The notes: generated by a model not told the origin, from the sequence alone. A DNA stretch of 64,000 nucleotides from CAUYUA01 sp963575675 (GCA_963575675.1 CAUYUA010000239.1:26399-90398); one strand, 5' to 3'. Positions 1 to 8,317 are shown, counted from the stretch's first letter. Numbers and translations: made by a program.

Positions 1-1
1 T

Positions 2-205
2 GGTCCAGCGAATATTTTGGTTATGCCTGCTTTGCACGCTGCGGATATCAGCGCAAAATTGTTGCAGAAAATGGGTGGAGGGCAAGCAATTGGACCATTG
101 TTGATCGGTTTAGATAAATCGGTGCAGATTGTGCCTATGGCGGCGACAGTGTCGGATTTAGTGACTGCGGCGGCTTTGGCGGCCCACGATTCGCTTCAGT
201 GGTGA
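2..205 (+). CDS. maeB: NADP-dependent malic enzyme, C-terminal end (partial)
   Basis: Only the last 67 codons are inside the window; the reading frame is open at the left edge (GPANILVMPALHAAD). The residues match the end of the phosphate-acetyltransferase-like domain that forms the C-terminus of large MaeB malic enzymes: a GPAN motif, the KLLQKMGGG segment, then IGPLLIGLDKSVQIV and TVSDLVTAAALAA. MaeB converts malate to pyruvate with NADP+, and this domain has lost PTA activity and is regulatory in the family. A stand-alone phosphotransacetylase has a very similar C-terminus, so the call rests on the wording of this segment and is not certain without the upstream part. It converges with lpdA, and a family A palindrome lies between them. 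Confidence 0.72.
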   Translation, partial: GPANILVMPALHAADISAKLLQKMGGGQAIGPLLIGLDKSVQIVPMAATVSDLVTAAALAAHDSLQW

Positions 206-221
206 TAATAAAAAATTAAAA

Positions 222-445
222 GGGTCCAGGGACTGCGTTCCTGGTCGTGGGGGATTATAAGGGGGGAGCGAAAGCTCCCCTTATTCGCGAAGCGATCTTC
301 CTCTGGAATTGTTTGCCTTTATTAAGGTTCTGTATAGGCAAACCACACAAACAAAAGATTCCAGAGAAAGATCGCTTCGCGAATAAGGGGGGCTTTCGCT
401 CCCCCCTTATAATCCCCCACGACCAGGAACGCAGTCCCTGGACCC
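222..445. repeat. Family A long palindrome, complete copy A1
   Basis: This is a near-perfect inverted repeat that fills the gap between maeB and lpdA. The left arm begins GGGTCCAGGGACTGCG and the right arm ends with the mirror CGCAGTCCCTGGACCC. Inside come GGGGGATTATAAGGGG / CCCCTTATAATCCCCC, a small GCGAAAGC hairpin, TTCGCGAAGCGATC / GATCGCTTCGCGAA and TCTGGAAT / ATTCCAGA. The centre is a short AT-rich loop. An RNA copy would fold into one long rod on either strand. It lies between convergent genes, so it may end transcription from both sides. I see no coding capacity. Confidence 0.9.
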
Positions 446-537
446 TTTTAATTTCTATTCAGATATTGTTAGGTATTGTTAAGGAGGGAATAAGGAAGGA
501 ATTCGTCTCCCTTCCCTTCCCTTTCTCCGAGACAGTG

Positions 538-1947
538 TTAAATGTGAAGTGGACGACCGTCGACCGCCAACGCCGCTTCTTTGACAGTTTCACTTAGAGT
601 CGGGTGAGCGTGACAAGTTCGCGCGATGTCTTCCGCCGAAGCTCCGAACTCTATCGCCAACACGGCTTCAGCAATCAAAGTTCCGGCATCAGGCCCTACA
701 ATATGCACGCCTAAGACGCGATCCGTCCGAGCGTCCGCTAAAATCTTCACGAAACCATCTGTCGACGCCATAGCTCTTGCCCGGCCATTCGCCGAGAATG
801 GGAACTTCCCAACTTTATAATTCACTCCGTCTCGTTTCAGCTCTTCTTCAGTCTTCCCAACCGCCGCAACTTCCGGCGATGTGTACACAACCGATGGAAT
901 TGCATCATAATTAATGTGGCCGCTCTGTCCGGCCAACATCTCGGCCAAAACGACGCCCTCGTCTTCGGCTTTATGGGCCAACATCGGGCCGTCAATCACG
1001 TCGCCGATCGCGTAAATTCCCGGAGATGTCGTTTGGAAGTGCTTATCCACACGGATGCGCTTCCGTTCGGTCAATTGCACTCCGACTTTCTCCAAGCCCA
1101 ATCCATCAACATACGGGCGTCGGCCAATTGCCGCCAACACGATATCCGCTTCGATGGTTTCTTGCGCTCCAACGCCGACGGCAGGTTCGACGGTCAAGGT
1201 CACGCCTGTGTCGGATGTCGTCGCATTAACGACTTTTGTGCTCAAACGGAATTTTATGCCTTGTTTGGCCAAAATCCTCTGCATGTTCTTCGAAAGATCG
1301 CCATCCATACCGGGCATAATGCGATCGAGGAACTCGACGACGGTGACTTCAGCGCCGAGACGTCCCCACACCGAGCCTAGCTCTAAGCCGATGACGCCGC
1401 CGCCGATCACGACCAAACGCTTGGGAACTTCGGTCAACGACAAGGCGCCGGTGGAAGAGACAATCTTATTTTCATCGATCTCGACGCCGGGAACTGAAAT
1501 TGGCTCGGAGCCGGTGGCGATGATGATGAAACGGGTTTTGATTTCACGAACCCCCTCGGCCCCAGAAACCTCCACCGTGTCGGCGGCGAGGATTCGACCA
1601 TGGCCCCTCGCCCACTCGACTTTATTTTTCTTGAATAAGAAAGCAATTCCAGCGGTGTTGTCTTTCACCACTTTTTCTTTATGCCCCATCATGGCGCGTA
1701 AATCGAATGAGACGCCTTCGACTTTTACGCCATGTTGTCCCAAATGATGGGCGGTCTCCGCGTATTTCTCCGAGCTGACCAACAACGCTTTCGAAGGAAT
1801 GCAACCGACATTCAAACAAGTTCCGCCCAACGTCTCGCGCTTTTCGACGCAGACCGTTTTCAAACCGAGCTGTGCGGCGCGAATCGCTGCAACATACCCT
1901 CCAGGACCACCACCGATGACCACAACATCTACTTTATTATCGACCAT
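538..1947 (-). CDS. lpdA: Dihydrolipoyl dehydrogenase (E3)
   Basis: FAD-dependent E3 subunit that reoxidises dihydrolipoamide in pyruvate, 2-oxoglutarate or branched-chain dehydrogenase complexes, and in glycine cleavage. Seen in order: the N-terminal FAD motif VVVIGGGPGGYVAA, the redox-active disulphide GGTCLNVGCIPSKALL (two Cys four residues apart), the NAD-binding VVIGGGVIGLELGSVW, the second FAD contact YAIGDVIDGPMLAHKAEDEG, and the C-terminal HAHPTLSE with the His-Glu catalytic pair. The length (469 aa) is normal. I chose ATG 1947 because GGAGAG lies 8-13 nt upstream; an ATG at 1962 would add five residues. Which complex it serves cannot be told from this window, as no E1 or E2 gene is present. 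Confidence 0.96.
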   Translation of the reverse strand: MVDNKVDVVVIGGGPGGYVAAIRAAQLGLKTVCVEKRETLGGTCLNVGCIPSKALLVSSEKYAETAHHLGQHGVKVEGVSFDLRAMMGHKEKVVKDNTAGIAFLFKKNKVEWARGHGRILAADTVEVSGAEGVREIKTRFIIIATGSEPISVPGVEIDENKIVSSTGALSLTEVPKRLVVIGGGVIGLELGSVWGRLGAEVTVVEFLDRIMPGMDGDLSKNMQRILAKQGIKFRLSTKVVNATTSDTGVTLTVEPAVGVGAQETIEADIVLAAIGRRPYVDGLGLEKVGVQLTERKRIRVDKHFQTTSPGIYAIGDVIDGPMLAHKAEDEGVVLAEMLAGQSGHINYDAIPSVVYTSPEVAAVGKTEEELKRDGVNYKVGKFPFSANGRARAMASTDGFVKILADARTDRVLGVHIVGPDAGTLIAEAVLAIEFGASAEDIARTCHAHPTLSETVKEAALAVDGRPLHI

Positions 1948-2120
1948 TTGTTTTCTCTCCATAAACGCATCTATCGACCGCGTCAGCGTGCGTCCGATTC
2001 AGACTTACGACAGGTTATCGCGTGTTCTTTTGAGTTCGGCAATTGAGAAAAACGCAAAATCAGCGCGTTTGAGCAAGCAAGAGGAATCTACAATCGAGAC
2101 GACAGCGTCTTGAATAAAAA

Positions 2121-2277
2121 GAAGCGGTCTTCCTCTGGAATCTTTTGTTTGTGTGGTTTGCTTGTATAGAACATTAACAAAGGCAAACAATTCCAGAGGA
2201 AGATCGTTTCGCGAATAAAGGGAGCTTTCGCTCTTCCCTTATGATCTCCCACGTCCCGGAACACAGTCCCTGGCCCC
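2121..2277. repeat. Family A palindrome, eroded copy A2
   Basis: The inner stem (GGTCTTCCTCTGGAAT / ATTCCAGAGGAAGATC) and the whole right arm (TTTCGCGAATAAAGGGAG, GATCTCCCACGTCCCGG, ACAGTCCCTGGCCCC) are present. The outer left arm is missing, so the copy is one-sided. It is followed by the same AT-rich TGATTTTTATTC flank seen at other copies. Confidence 0.82.
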
Positions 2278-2393
2278 ATCTGATTTTTATTCAGGATGCT
2301 TTGTCATGAAGCCAATTCATGAAAATTCAGACTATCGTTTCGCGCGGATTTCTGGTTTCCTGTGCATCTGCATTCTAAGAGCCTGTTTGGAGA

Positions 2394-2531
2394 AAAGATC
2401 AATGTTTCCAGCGGCTCCGGCAATCATTCATCGAGATCGAAATCTTTTGACCCGCAGCGCTTCCGCCACATTCTGCGGACTTTGATCTTGATGAACCGGC
2501 CCGCCGAAATCTGATGGAAACATTGATCTTT
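2394..2531. repeat. 138-bp inverted repeat upstream of the GT2 gene
   Basis: Two perfect 17-bp arms (AAAGATCAATGTTTCCA and its reverse complement) enclose about 104 bp. The inner part carries a further CCGCAG/CTGCGG stem. It does not resemble families A or B. It could be a remnant of a small mobile element or a long hairpin in the 5' leader of the glycosyltransferase operon. No ORF inside is convincing. Confidence 0.6.
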
Positions 2532-2628
2532 CTTCCGGATATACTCTTAGAAAGACGGTTGGCGCAAAGCCGATAAAGCAGATCAAGCAAGAAGACAGAT
2601 CAAAAATTGAGATTATAGGATATTGCCC

Positions 2629-3423
2629 GTGTTGACTTCTCCTGCCGATGAGGCGCCGGTAAAATTTTCCATCGTGATTCCAGCATATAACGAAAGCGAG
2701 AATATTCCTCTCTTGTTGGCGGAAATTGCTGAGGCGTTCGCCGATCGAGGCCCCGTGGAAGTTCTGGTGATCGACGACGGAAGCACGGACAGCATAGCAG
2801 AAAAACTGGCGCCGATTATGAGTGGTCAGACGCCGCTTTGTCCTGTCTTGTCCTCTGACGTGGTTCTCCGAGTTCTTCGTCATCACATGCGCAGTGGACA
2901 GAGCGCGGCGGTGCGCACCGGCGTAAAGGCGGCGCGAGCAGATTGGGTGGGAACGCTGGACGGCGATGGACAAAATGACCCTCGCGATTTGCCGCGCCTG
3001 TTGCAGATCGCTCAAACTGAGGGCGAAGAGGGTCCGGCCATGGTGGGAGGATTGCGACTGACGCGCCGCGACGTTTGGTCAAAACGAGTGGCCTCTCGAT
3101 TCGCCAATGCGATTCGCCAAGCGCTGTTGCGTGACGGATGTGTCGATACGGGATGCGGCCTCAAGGTGTTTCGGCGAGATGTATTTTTGGACCTGCCTTA
3201 TTTCGGAGCAATGCATCGTTTTCTGCCCGCTTTGGTTCAAGCGTGTGGATATCGAGTTGCATTTGCGCCGGTGGGACATAGACCGCGACATCGAGGCGTT
3301 TCAAAATACGGCAATTTCAGCCGAGGAATGATTGGGATCGTCGATCTATTGGGTGTGTATTGGTTGCGCCGTCGGATTCCGACTCGCAGCCCGGTCAACG
3401 AAGTTATTCCTCGGAAAGATTGA
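2629..3423 (+). CDS. Family 2 glycosyltransferase (polyprenyl-phosphate sugar synthase type)
   Basis: GT-A fold transferase that probably loads a sugar from a nucleotide donor onto a polyprenyl phosphate on the inner face of the membrane. The N-terminus FSIVIPAYNESENIPLLL and the acidic VLVIDDGSTD are typical of the DPM1/GtrB/ArnC-like GT2 group. LDGDGQNDP is the metal-binding DxD region, and GCGLKVFRRD with HRPRHRGVSKYG are late conserved motifs. It ends after WLRRRIP without the two C-terminal membrane helices found in ArnC or GtrB. GTG 2629 is favoured by AGGA at 2617-2620; a TTG at 2623 is also in frame. The LAB_N and ArnT-like genes follow, so the three probably make and use one lipid-linked sugar. 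The sugar cannot be read from sequence. Confidence 0.85.
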   Translation: MLTSPADEAPVKFSIVIPAYNESENIPLLLAEIAEAFADRGPVEVLVIDDGSTDSIAEKLAPIMSGQTPLCPVLSSDVVLRVLRHHMRSGQSAAVRTGVKAARADWVGTLDGDGQNDPRDLPRLLQIAQTEGEEGPAMVGGLRLTRRDVWSKRVASRFANAIRQALLRDGCVDTGCGLKVFRRDVFLDLPYFGAMHRFLPALVQACGYRVAFAPVGHRPRHRGVSKYGNFSRGMIGIVDLLGVYWLRRRIPTRSPVNEVIPRKD

Positions 3424-3444
3424 GAGTCCGCTTCGAGAAAGAAA

Positions 3445-3484
3445 AATATTTCCAGTGGATTTCTTCGAGATTTTTGGAAATATT
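3445..3484 (+). other. Hairpin between the GT2 and LAB_N genes
   Basis: A perfect 10-bp stem, AATATTTCCA / TGGAAATATT, with a 20-nt loop lies in the 186-nt spacer. It has no T-run, so it is not a classic intrinsic terminator. It may stabilise the message or mark a processing site. Confidence 0.35.
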
Positions 3485-3609
3485 GACGCCATCTCCGAAT
3501 GGCCGCCGGCGCCAATGTGCGAAAATATGTTGATTGTTTCGCTGGTTGGTGTAGCTCTCGCCTTCAGATGATTCGGATGCCCTTTTTTCCGCGAAAGCGA
3601 CGATAACAC

Positions 3610-3921
3610 ATGAATTGGTTTCACGACAAATCCACCATTGATCTTGTCTGGACGGGAATCGGTCTGTTTGGACAATTGTTGTTTTCGATGCGCTTTCTTT
3701 ACCAGTGGTTCAAAAGCGAGCAAGTCAAACGCAGCGTCGTGCCTGAAGCGTTTTGGTATTTTAGTCTTGCCGGAGGAATAACGCTTTTAACTTACGCCAT
3801 TCGCCAAAAAGATTTGGTGTTCGTCATAGGGCAAGGCAGTGGTTTATTCATCTACGTGCGTAATATTGTGTTGATTCGCCAAGAAAAGAAACGTTGCGCC
3901 CTCACAGAGTCGAATTCATAG
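3610..3921 (+). CDS. Lipid A biosynthesis N-terminal domain (LAB_N) membrane protein
   Basis: Small integral membrane protein of 103 aa with about three hydrophobic segments (near 12-30, 45-65 and 75-92). The family pattern is clear: GQLLFSMRFLYQWFKSE, a conserved Ser-Val-Val-Pro, FWYFSLAGG, then GQGSGLFIYVRNIVLI. This domain is also found at the N-terminus of some LpxB proteins. As a separate protein it usually sits beside a GT2 and a GT39 gene, as here. In that setting it is thought to support transfer or flipping of lipid-linked sugars; the exact activity is not settled. It sits between GT2 (186 nt upstream) and the ArnT-like gene (about 330 nt downstream, with a family B repeat in the gap). 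Confidence 0.85.
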   Translation: MNWFHDKSTIDLVWTGIGLFGQLLFSMRFLYQWFKSEQVKRSVVPEAFWYFSLAGGITLLTYAIRQKDLVFVIGQGSGLFIYVRNIVLIRQEKKRCALTESNS

Positions 3922-4000
3922 TTTTCCGGAAGAGGATTCTATCCGTTAAGGCATAGATATCTTTGTTCGGACAGGTTTTAATATCGGCACGCAAAAAAAC

Positions 4001-4115
4001 ATGTATAGTCTGCTCGCTCGAAAATCTGAAAAGAAGACGTAAAGGAAAGGCCAGGGCTCCGCCCTGTATCCGCCAAAAGCCGAAAGGCCTTTGGAAATCA
4101 CGACTTGGAGACCAA
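4001..4115 (-). repeat. Family B repeat, copy B5 (inverted orientation)
   Basis: The reverse strand carries the family B core: CTCCAAGTCGTGATTTCC, CAAAGGCCTTTCGGCTTTTG, GCGGATACAGGGCGGAGCCC. On the plus strand it is preceded by TATAGTCTGCTCGCTCGAAAATC, which matches the family B border TATACTCCGTTCGATTGAGAATC. The 3922-4252 gap holds little else. Confidence 0.72.
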
Positions 4116-4252
4116 GGCAGCAGAAGGCGCAAGAGCCGTTTTAATTTGGTGAAACCGCAAAAGACGCTGATGCGTTTTTTGCCTTTTGCGCCCTTTGATT
4201 GTTGTTCGGTTTTTTAGACAAAATTCACGTTCTCGCGTCAGGAGACCCAACC

Positions 4253-5902
4253 ATGACGGGCGTCCGGCTGGTTCAAATCTTGCTGTTGCTAAAACTCTGC
4301 GCCGTGTTGTTTTTGCCGGGAACCTTCGTGTTGCCGCCGTTCGATCGCGATGAAGCGCGATTTGCTCAGGCGACGCGACAGATGGTGGAAAGTCGCGACT
4401 TCATCGACATTCGCTTCCAGGAGGAAGCGCGACATAAGAAACCAATCGGAATTTATTGGCTTCAAGCGGCTGCGGTCGAAGCTGTGGGGCTTGGAGAGTC
4501 ATCACCGATCTGGGTTTATCGTTTGCCGTCGATTATCGGCGCGACTCTGGCGGTGTTGTTGACCGCATGGGTTGGAGGACGGCTCTTTGGCTCGGGAACG
4601 GGAGTCTTGGCTGCGGCGATGCTGGCGGGATGCGTGGTGATGGGCGTAGAAGCGCGCATGGCCAAAACCGACGCCGTGCTGTTGGCCTTGATCATTGCGG
4701 CGCAAGGCGCGTTGGCGCAGATATATCTTGATCGCGACAACCCTCGAAAACCCTGGCGCATGCCGATGTTGTTTTGGGCGGCGCAAGGCGCGGCGATCTT
4801 GATCAAAGGGCCTATCGGACCGATGATTTCATTCGGAACCATCTTCGGATTGATGATGGTGGATTGGCGACTCGGTTGGTTGCGGCGACTACGGCCGATT
4901 TTGGGTTTGCTGTTGCTGTTGGCGATCGTTCTGCCATGGCTGATCGCCATAGGCGTGCGGACGGACGGCGCTTTCTTTATTGAATCGCTTGGCCGCGATT
5001 TGCTGGGCAAAGTCGCATCCGGTCAAGAGTCCAAAGGTTTTCCTCCTGGGTTCTATATTGCGACGTTTTGGGGAACTTTTGCGCCGTTCTCATTTTTGAC
5101 GTTGTTGTCTCTGCCCTGGATTTGGTCCACACGCCGTGATCCTGCGACGCGTTTTTGTTTGGCCTGGATCATTCCCGCATGGTTGGTTTTTGAATTCATT
5201 CCGACCAAGCTGTTTCACTATACTTTGCCGGTGTTTCCGGCCTTGGCGTTGCTGACCGCCCGCGCTGTTTTGGACTCGTTTGGACGCGGCGGCTCGTGGC
5301 GTCGACGGCGGGCGCTTGGATGGTTGGCGGGAGGATTGGGGATCATCAGCGTCGGCGGCGTCGCCGGCGGCGTCGCCGCTTTGCCGTGGTTCCTCGAACA
5401 GAGAATCGAGCCCGCGCCTATTGCGGCGGCTTCCGTGCTTCTGATCTCCGTTTGCGTTGGGTTGTGGTTGATTCGACGTGGCGCCCCCATTCGCGCCGTT
5501 TCGATGATCTTGATCGCCTTCTCGGTTTTTTCCATTGCGACGTATCAGTTCGTTCTACCTAATCTTGACGACGTGTGGATCAGTCGGCGCGCGGCGCAGA
5601 TTGTGGCCCGCGAGTCGCGTTGTCCGACGCCGGTTGTGGCGTCGGCAGGTTATGGCGAGCCGAGTTTGGTGTTTCTATTGGGAACCAAGACTCGCACGGG
5701 AAGCGGCGGGGTTGCGGCGGAAATGTTGAAATCCGATCCCAAATGCGGCTTGGCTTTCGTGTCGAAAGAGGAAGAGGCTGTTTTTCGAGAAGCTTTGGGT
5801 GGACAAGAAACGCAGACGCTGGGGATGATCGAAGGCGTCAACTACTCACGAGGCAAAAAGGTTCAGCTAAATCTTTATGCAATGAAGGCCGATCCGAAGT
5901 AA
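4253..5902 (+). CDS. ArnT-like glycosyltransferase family 39 membrane protein
   Basis: Inner-membrane transferase of 549 aa that moves a sugar from a polyprenyl-phosphate donor to lipid A/LPS or another envelope acceptor on the periplasmic side. The N-terminal helix is followed by FDRDEARFAQATRQM, where the acidic residues of the first periplasmic loop form the ArnT/PMT active site. Next come RFQEEARHKKPIGIYWLQA and about ten more hydrophobic segments, with KGPIGPMI and PTKLFHYTLPVFPALALL typical of ArnT. The C-terminal 100 residues form a soluble domain. ATG 4253 has CAGGAG about 9 nt upstream; the frame also extends to 4199. It is the last gene of the GT2-LAB_N-GT39 set. The substrate sugar (for example aminoarabinose or galacturonate) is unknown. 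Confidence 0.88.
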   Translation: MTGVRLVQILLLLKLCAVLFLPGTFVLPPFDRDEARFAQATRQMVESRDFIDIRFQEEARHKKPIGIYWLQAAAVEAVGLGESSPIWVYRLPSIIGATLAVLLTAWVGGRLFGSGTGVLAAAMLAGCVVMGVEARMAKTDAVLLALIIAAQGALAQIYLDRDNPRKPWRMPMLFWAAQGAAILIKGPIGPMISFGTIFGLMMVDWRLGWLRRLRPILGLLLLLAIVLPWLIAIGVRTDGAFFIESLGRDLLGKVASGQESKGFPPGFYIATFWGTFAPFSFLTLLSLPWIWSTRRDPATRFCLAWIIPAWLVFEFIPTKLFHYTLPVFPALALLTARAVLDSFGRGGSWRRRRALGWLAGGLGIISVGGVAGGVAALPWFLEQRIEPAPIAAASVLLISVCVGLWLIRRGAPIRAVSMILIAFSVFSIATYQFVLPNLDDVWISRRAAQIVARESRCPTPVVASAGYGEPSLVFLLGTKTRTGSGGVAAEMLKSDPKCGLAFVSKEEEAVFREALGGQETQTLGMIEGVNYSRGKKVQLNLYAMKADPK

Positions 5903-6248
5903 ACCAAAGTAATATGGAGCAATAGCGCTCAACAAAAATTAAATGTGGTTAGGAACTGTGTTCCTGGTCGCTCGGGATCATAAGAGGGGGCGCCCTCCCC
6001 CTCTTGATTCGCGAAGCGATTTTCCCCCGGCGCGCTTTTTCTATAAAAAACATAACTTTATTTAGAAAATATGTTTCATGAATCCCGTGCTTTGAGCCGT
6101 TTCCTTCCTGCTTTCTGATTGCCAAACGCAAAACGTCACGGTATTAAATCAAAGTAAATCAGATCCACACGCGAGCAATCCAAATCCGGTGCTTGTAATT
6201 AAGGTGTTCGCTCGCGGCGGCAAAACCGGAAAAAGGACGAATCACACC
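5903..6248 (+). promoter_or_regulatory. Leader region of rpsB with a family A half-copy
   Basis: The gap of about 345 bases contains one arm of family A (5944-6040) and then about 200 bases of unassigned sequence leading into rpsB. As the start of a long translation operon, a promoter and possibly an S2 autoregulatory leader are expected here, but I could not identify an S2-binding structure by eye. The rpsB ribosome-binding site AAAAAGGA lies about 10 nt before ATG 6249. Confidence 0.4.
5944..6040. repeat. Family A palindrome, half-copy A3
   Basis: Only the left arm survives: AGGAACTGTGTTCCTGGTCG, GGGATCATAAGAGGGGGC, CTCTTGATTCGCGAAGCGA. The inner GGGGGCGCCCTCCCCCTC is a small hairpin of its own. 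The right arm is absent, so this copy cannot form the long rod. Confidence 0.75.
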
Positions 6249-7013
6249 ATGGCGATGCCAACCTACTCAATGCGCCGACTGATCGAAGCCGGCGTCCACT
6301 TCGGCCATCACACCCGTCGTTGGAACCCGAAAATGCAGCCCTATTTGTTTGGGGTGCGCAACGGCGTCCATATCATCGATCTCGAACAAACATCTCCGAT
6401 GCTCCATCGGGCGATGACTGCCGTGCGCGATGTCGTCGCCGGTGGTGGGCGCGTGCTGTTCATCGGCACCAAGCGCCAAGCACAAGAACGTGTGGCGGAA
6501 GCTGCGCGTCGCTGCGGACAATATTATGTCAACCATCGTTGGCTCGGCGGCATGCTGACCAACTGGAAAACGATTTCTCAATCGATTCGCCGTCTGCGCG
6601 AAATGGAAGACCGTTTGGCCGAAGGTCAAGCCGGCTTGACCAAAAAAGAGACGCTGCAATTGACGCGCGAGCGTGACAAACTCGAAAGAGCGCTCGGCGG
6701 TATTAAGGAAATGGGCGGATTGCCCGATATTCTGTTTATCATCGACACCAATAAAGAATCAATCGCGGTGAAGGAAGCCAATAAGCTCGGCATTCCCGTG
6801 GTGGCGGTGATCGACAGCAATTCAGACCCGGACGGCGTGGCGTTCCCCATTCCCGGCAACGACGACGCGTTGCGCGCGATAGATCTTTATTGCGACCTTG
6901 TCTCCGGCGCAGTGCTCGACGGCTTGCAGGCCGAAGCGGTTGCCGCCGGAATCGATGTCGGCGCCGACGAAGAAGTGAGCGACGTCGCTCCGGAAGGTGG
7001 AGAGGCAGAGTAA
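6249..7013 (+). CDS. rpsB: 30S ribosomal protein S2
   Basis: Primary component of the small ribosomal subunit, 254 aa, needed for S1 recruitment and translation initiation. The start MAMPTYSMRRLIEAGVHFGH and the segment HTRRWNPKMQPYLFG are nearly invariant in alphaproteobacteria. VRDVVAGGGRVLFIGTKRQ, YVNHRWLGGMLTNWKTI and IPVVAVIDSNSDPDGV follow in the usual order. The acidic C-terminal tail is normal for the class. ATG 6249 matches the family start and has a good AAAGGA site; an upstream in-frame start at 6189 would add 20 residues foreign to S2. The gene heads the rpsB-tsf-pyrH-frr block. Confidence 0.97.
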   Translation: MAMPTYSMRRLIEAGVHFGHHTRRWNPKMQPYLFGVRNGVHIIDLEQTSPMLHRAMTAVRDVVAGGGRVLFIGTKRQAQERVAEAARRCGQYYVNHRWLGGMLTNWKTISQSIRRLREMEDRLAEGQAGLTKKETLQLTRERDKLERALGGIKEMGGLPDILFIIDTNKESIAVKEANKLGIPVVAVIDSNSDPDGVAFPIPGNDDALRAIDLYCDLVSGAVLDGLQAEAVAAGIDVGADEEVSDVAPEGGEAE

Positions 7014-7066
7014 AGCAGCAACGCTCCGCGCCAGCAATGAAACGGAGCAACGTAAGGCGTGTTGTT

Positions 7067-7136
7067 CCCTTGCCCCTTTCCGATCTCTTACCGCCGAACA
7101 AACGCGGTTAAAGAGATCGTTGCAGCGGGGCAAGGG
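7067..7136 (+). terminator. Strong hairpin between rpsB and tsf (attenuator or processing site)
   Basis: Two nested stems are visible: CCCTTGCCCC pairs with GGGGCAAGGG, and inside it CGATCTCTTACCGC pairs with GCGGTTAAAGAGATCG with one bulge around a short CGAACAAAC loop. No run of T follows. It is better read as a partial terminator, a 3'-end stabiliser or an RNase III site that sets the ratio of S2 to EF-Ts than as a full terminator. The rest of the 334-nt rpsB-tsf spacer shows nothing I can name. Confidence 0.6.
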
Positions 7137-7347
7137 ATGTTTGCTTGAGCGGGCGCCGGGCGCTGCCGGAGTAAAGAGTTGGGCACAATTAGAGCGACGC
7201 ACGTTGGAGTGTTGAGCGCTCGAAATTCCAAGCCCAAGAAATGATGGACCGGGTGAAGGCCGCGAGGTTTGCGAAGAAATAACGTCGCAAGCCGGTTCGC
7301 ATCGGCCCTTCGCCGAATCGGACAAATTTGAGGAAAGAGACGGAACA

Positions 7348-8277
7348 ATGGCCGAAATCACCGCTTCGCTGGTCAAAACTCTGCGCGAAAAGACCGGCGC
7401 CGGGATGATGGATTGCAAAAAAGCCTTGAACGAAACCGCCGGAGATTTGGAAGCGGCGGTGGATTGGTTACGTAAAAAAGGCTTGGCGGCTGCGGCGAAA
7501 AAAGCCGGTCGAGTCGCAGCGGAGGGATTGGTCGCTGTGGCGACGCGCGGCGCCGTCGGCGCCGTGGTCGAACTGAACGCCGAAACCGATTTCGTGGCCC
7601 GGAACGACAAGTTTCAAGCCTTCGTCGCGAAGTTGGCCGAACTCGCTCTGTCGGGAGACGGAACGGTCGAGTCTCTCAACCAAACAGTCATTCCGGAAAC
7701 CGGGCAAACCGTCGCTGAAACGCTGACCCAATTGGTGGCGACCATCGGCGAAAACATGGCGCTGCGTCGGGTTAAAAGGTTGGCCGTGCCTCAAGGGGCT
7801 GTGGTCAGCTACATGCATAGCGCTTTGGTTCCGAATCTGGGGAAAATCGGCGTGTTGATTGGTTTGGAGACCAGCAGCGCACACGCCGCCGTGTCGGAGC
7901 TTGGCAAGAAATTGGCGATGCACATTGCCGCCGCCCGTCCGGACGCCACGACCATTGATGAGGTTGATCCTTCGGCGCTCGATCGGGAGCGCAACATTCT
8001 AACCGAACAAGCCCAAGGCAGCGGAAAATCCGCCGAAATCATTGCAAAGATGGTGGAAGGTCGTCTGCGCAAGTATTATGAAGAAGTGGTGCTGCTGGAA
8101 CAAGTCTTCGTGATCGATGGTGAAAGCCGCGTGAAAAAAGTGGTCGAAGCGGCGGCGAAAGACGCCGGAGCGCCGATCAAAGTCACCGGTTTCGCACGCT
8201 TCCAGTTGGGCGAAGGCGTAGAAAAAGCGCAAACTGATTTCGCCGCCGAAGTGGCGGCCGCAGTCGGTCAGGGTTAA
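7348..8277 (+). CDS. tsf: Elongation factor Ts
   Basis: Guanine nucleotide exchange factor that releases GDP from EF-Tu. The 309-aa protein has the N-terminal UBA-like helix pair with LVKTLREKTGAGMMDCKKAL, then LRKKGLAAAAKKAGRVAAEG, and the core TDFVARNDKFQAF, the segment that dislocates Mg2+ from EF-Tu. MHIAAARP, GKSAEIIAKMVEGRLRKYYEE and VLLEQVFV follow. Length and domain order are standard for alphaproteobacteria. GAGGAAAGAG lies just before the ATG. pyrH follows about 40 nt downstream. Confidence 0.97.
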   Translation: MAEITASLVKTLREKTGAGMMDCKKALNETAGDLEAAVDWLRKKGLAAAAKKAGRVAAEGLVAVATRGAVGAVVELNAETDFVARNDKFQAFVAKLAELALSGDGTVESLNQTVIPETGQTVAETLTQLVATIGENMALRRVKRLAVPQGAVVSYMHSALVPNLGKIGVLIGLETSSAHAAVSELGKKLAMHIAAARPDATTIDEVDPSALDRERNILTEQAQGSGKSAEIIAKMVEGRLRKYYEEVVLLEQVFVIDGESRVKKVVEAAAKDAGAPIKVTGFARFQLGEGVEKAQTDFAAEVAAAVGQG

Positions 8278-8317
8278 TCGACGCATGACCGGCAACCACA
8301 ATCAAATGGAGGGCGGG

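Larger units (their letters stand above)
1963..2628. other. Non-coding gap with a family A copy and a second inverted repeat
   Basis: About 660 bases lie between the divergent starts of lpdA and the GT2 gene. The left half holds repeat copy A2. The right half holds a separate 138-bp structure: a perfect 17-bp inverted repeat (AAAGATCAATGTTTCCA at 2394-2410, mirrored at 2515-2531) around about 104 bp with its own CCGCAG/CTGCGG stem. The short open frames here run across the repeats and resemble no protein. Promoters for both flanking genes should lie here, but I could not place convincing -35/-10 boxes. Confidence 0.55.

Noticed and set aside
247..597. 116-codon open frame on the plus strand
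   Set aside because: It runs through both arms of family A copy A1 and into lpdA antisense; similar frames appear in other copies only because the palindrome is open in one phase.
4502..5010. Long minus-strand frames inside the ArnT-like gene
   Set aside because: They are antisense shadows caused by codon bias; no start sites or family motifs.
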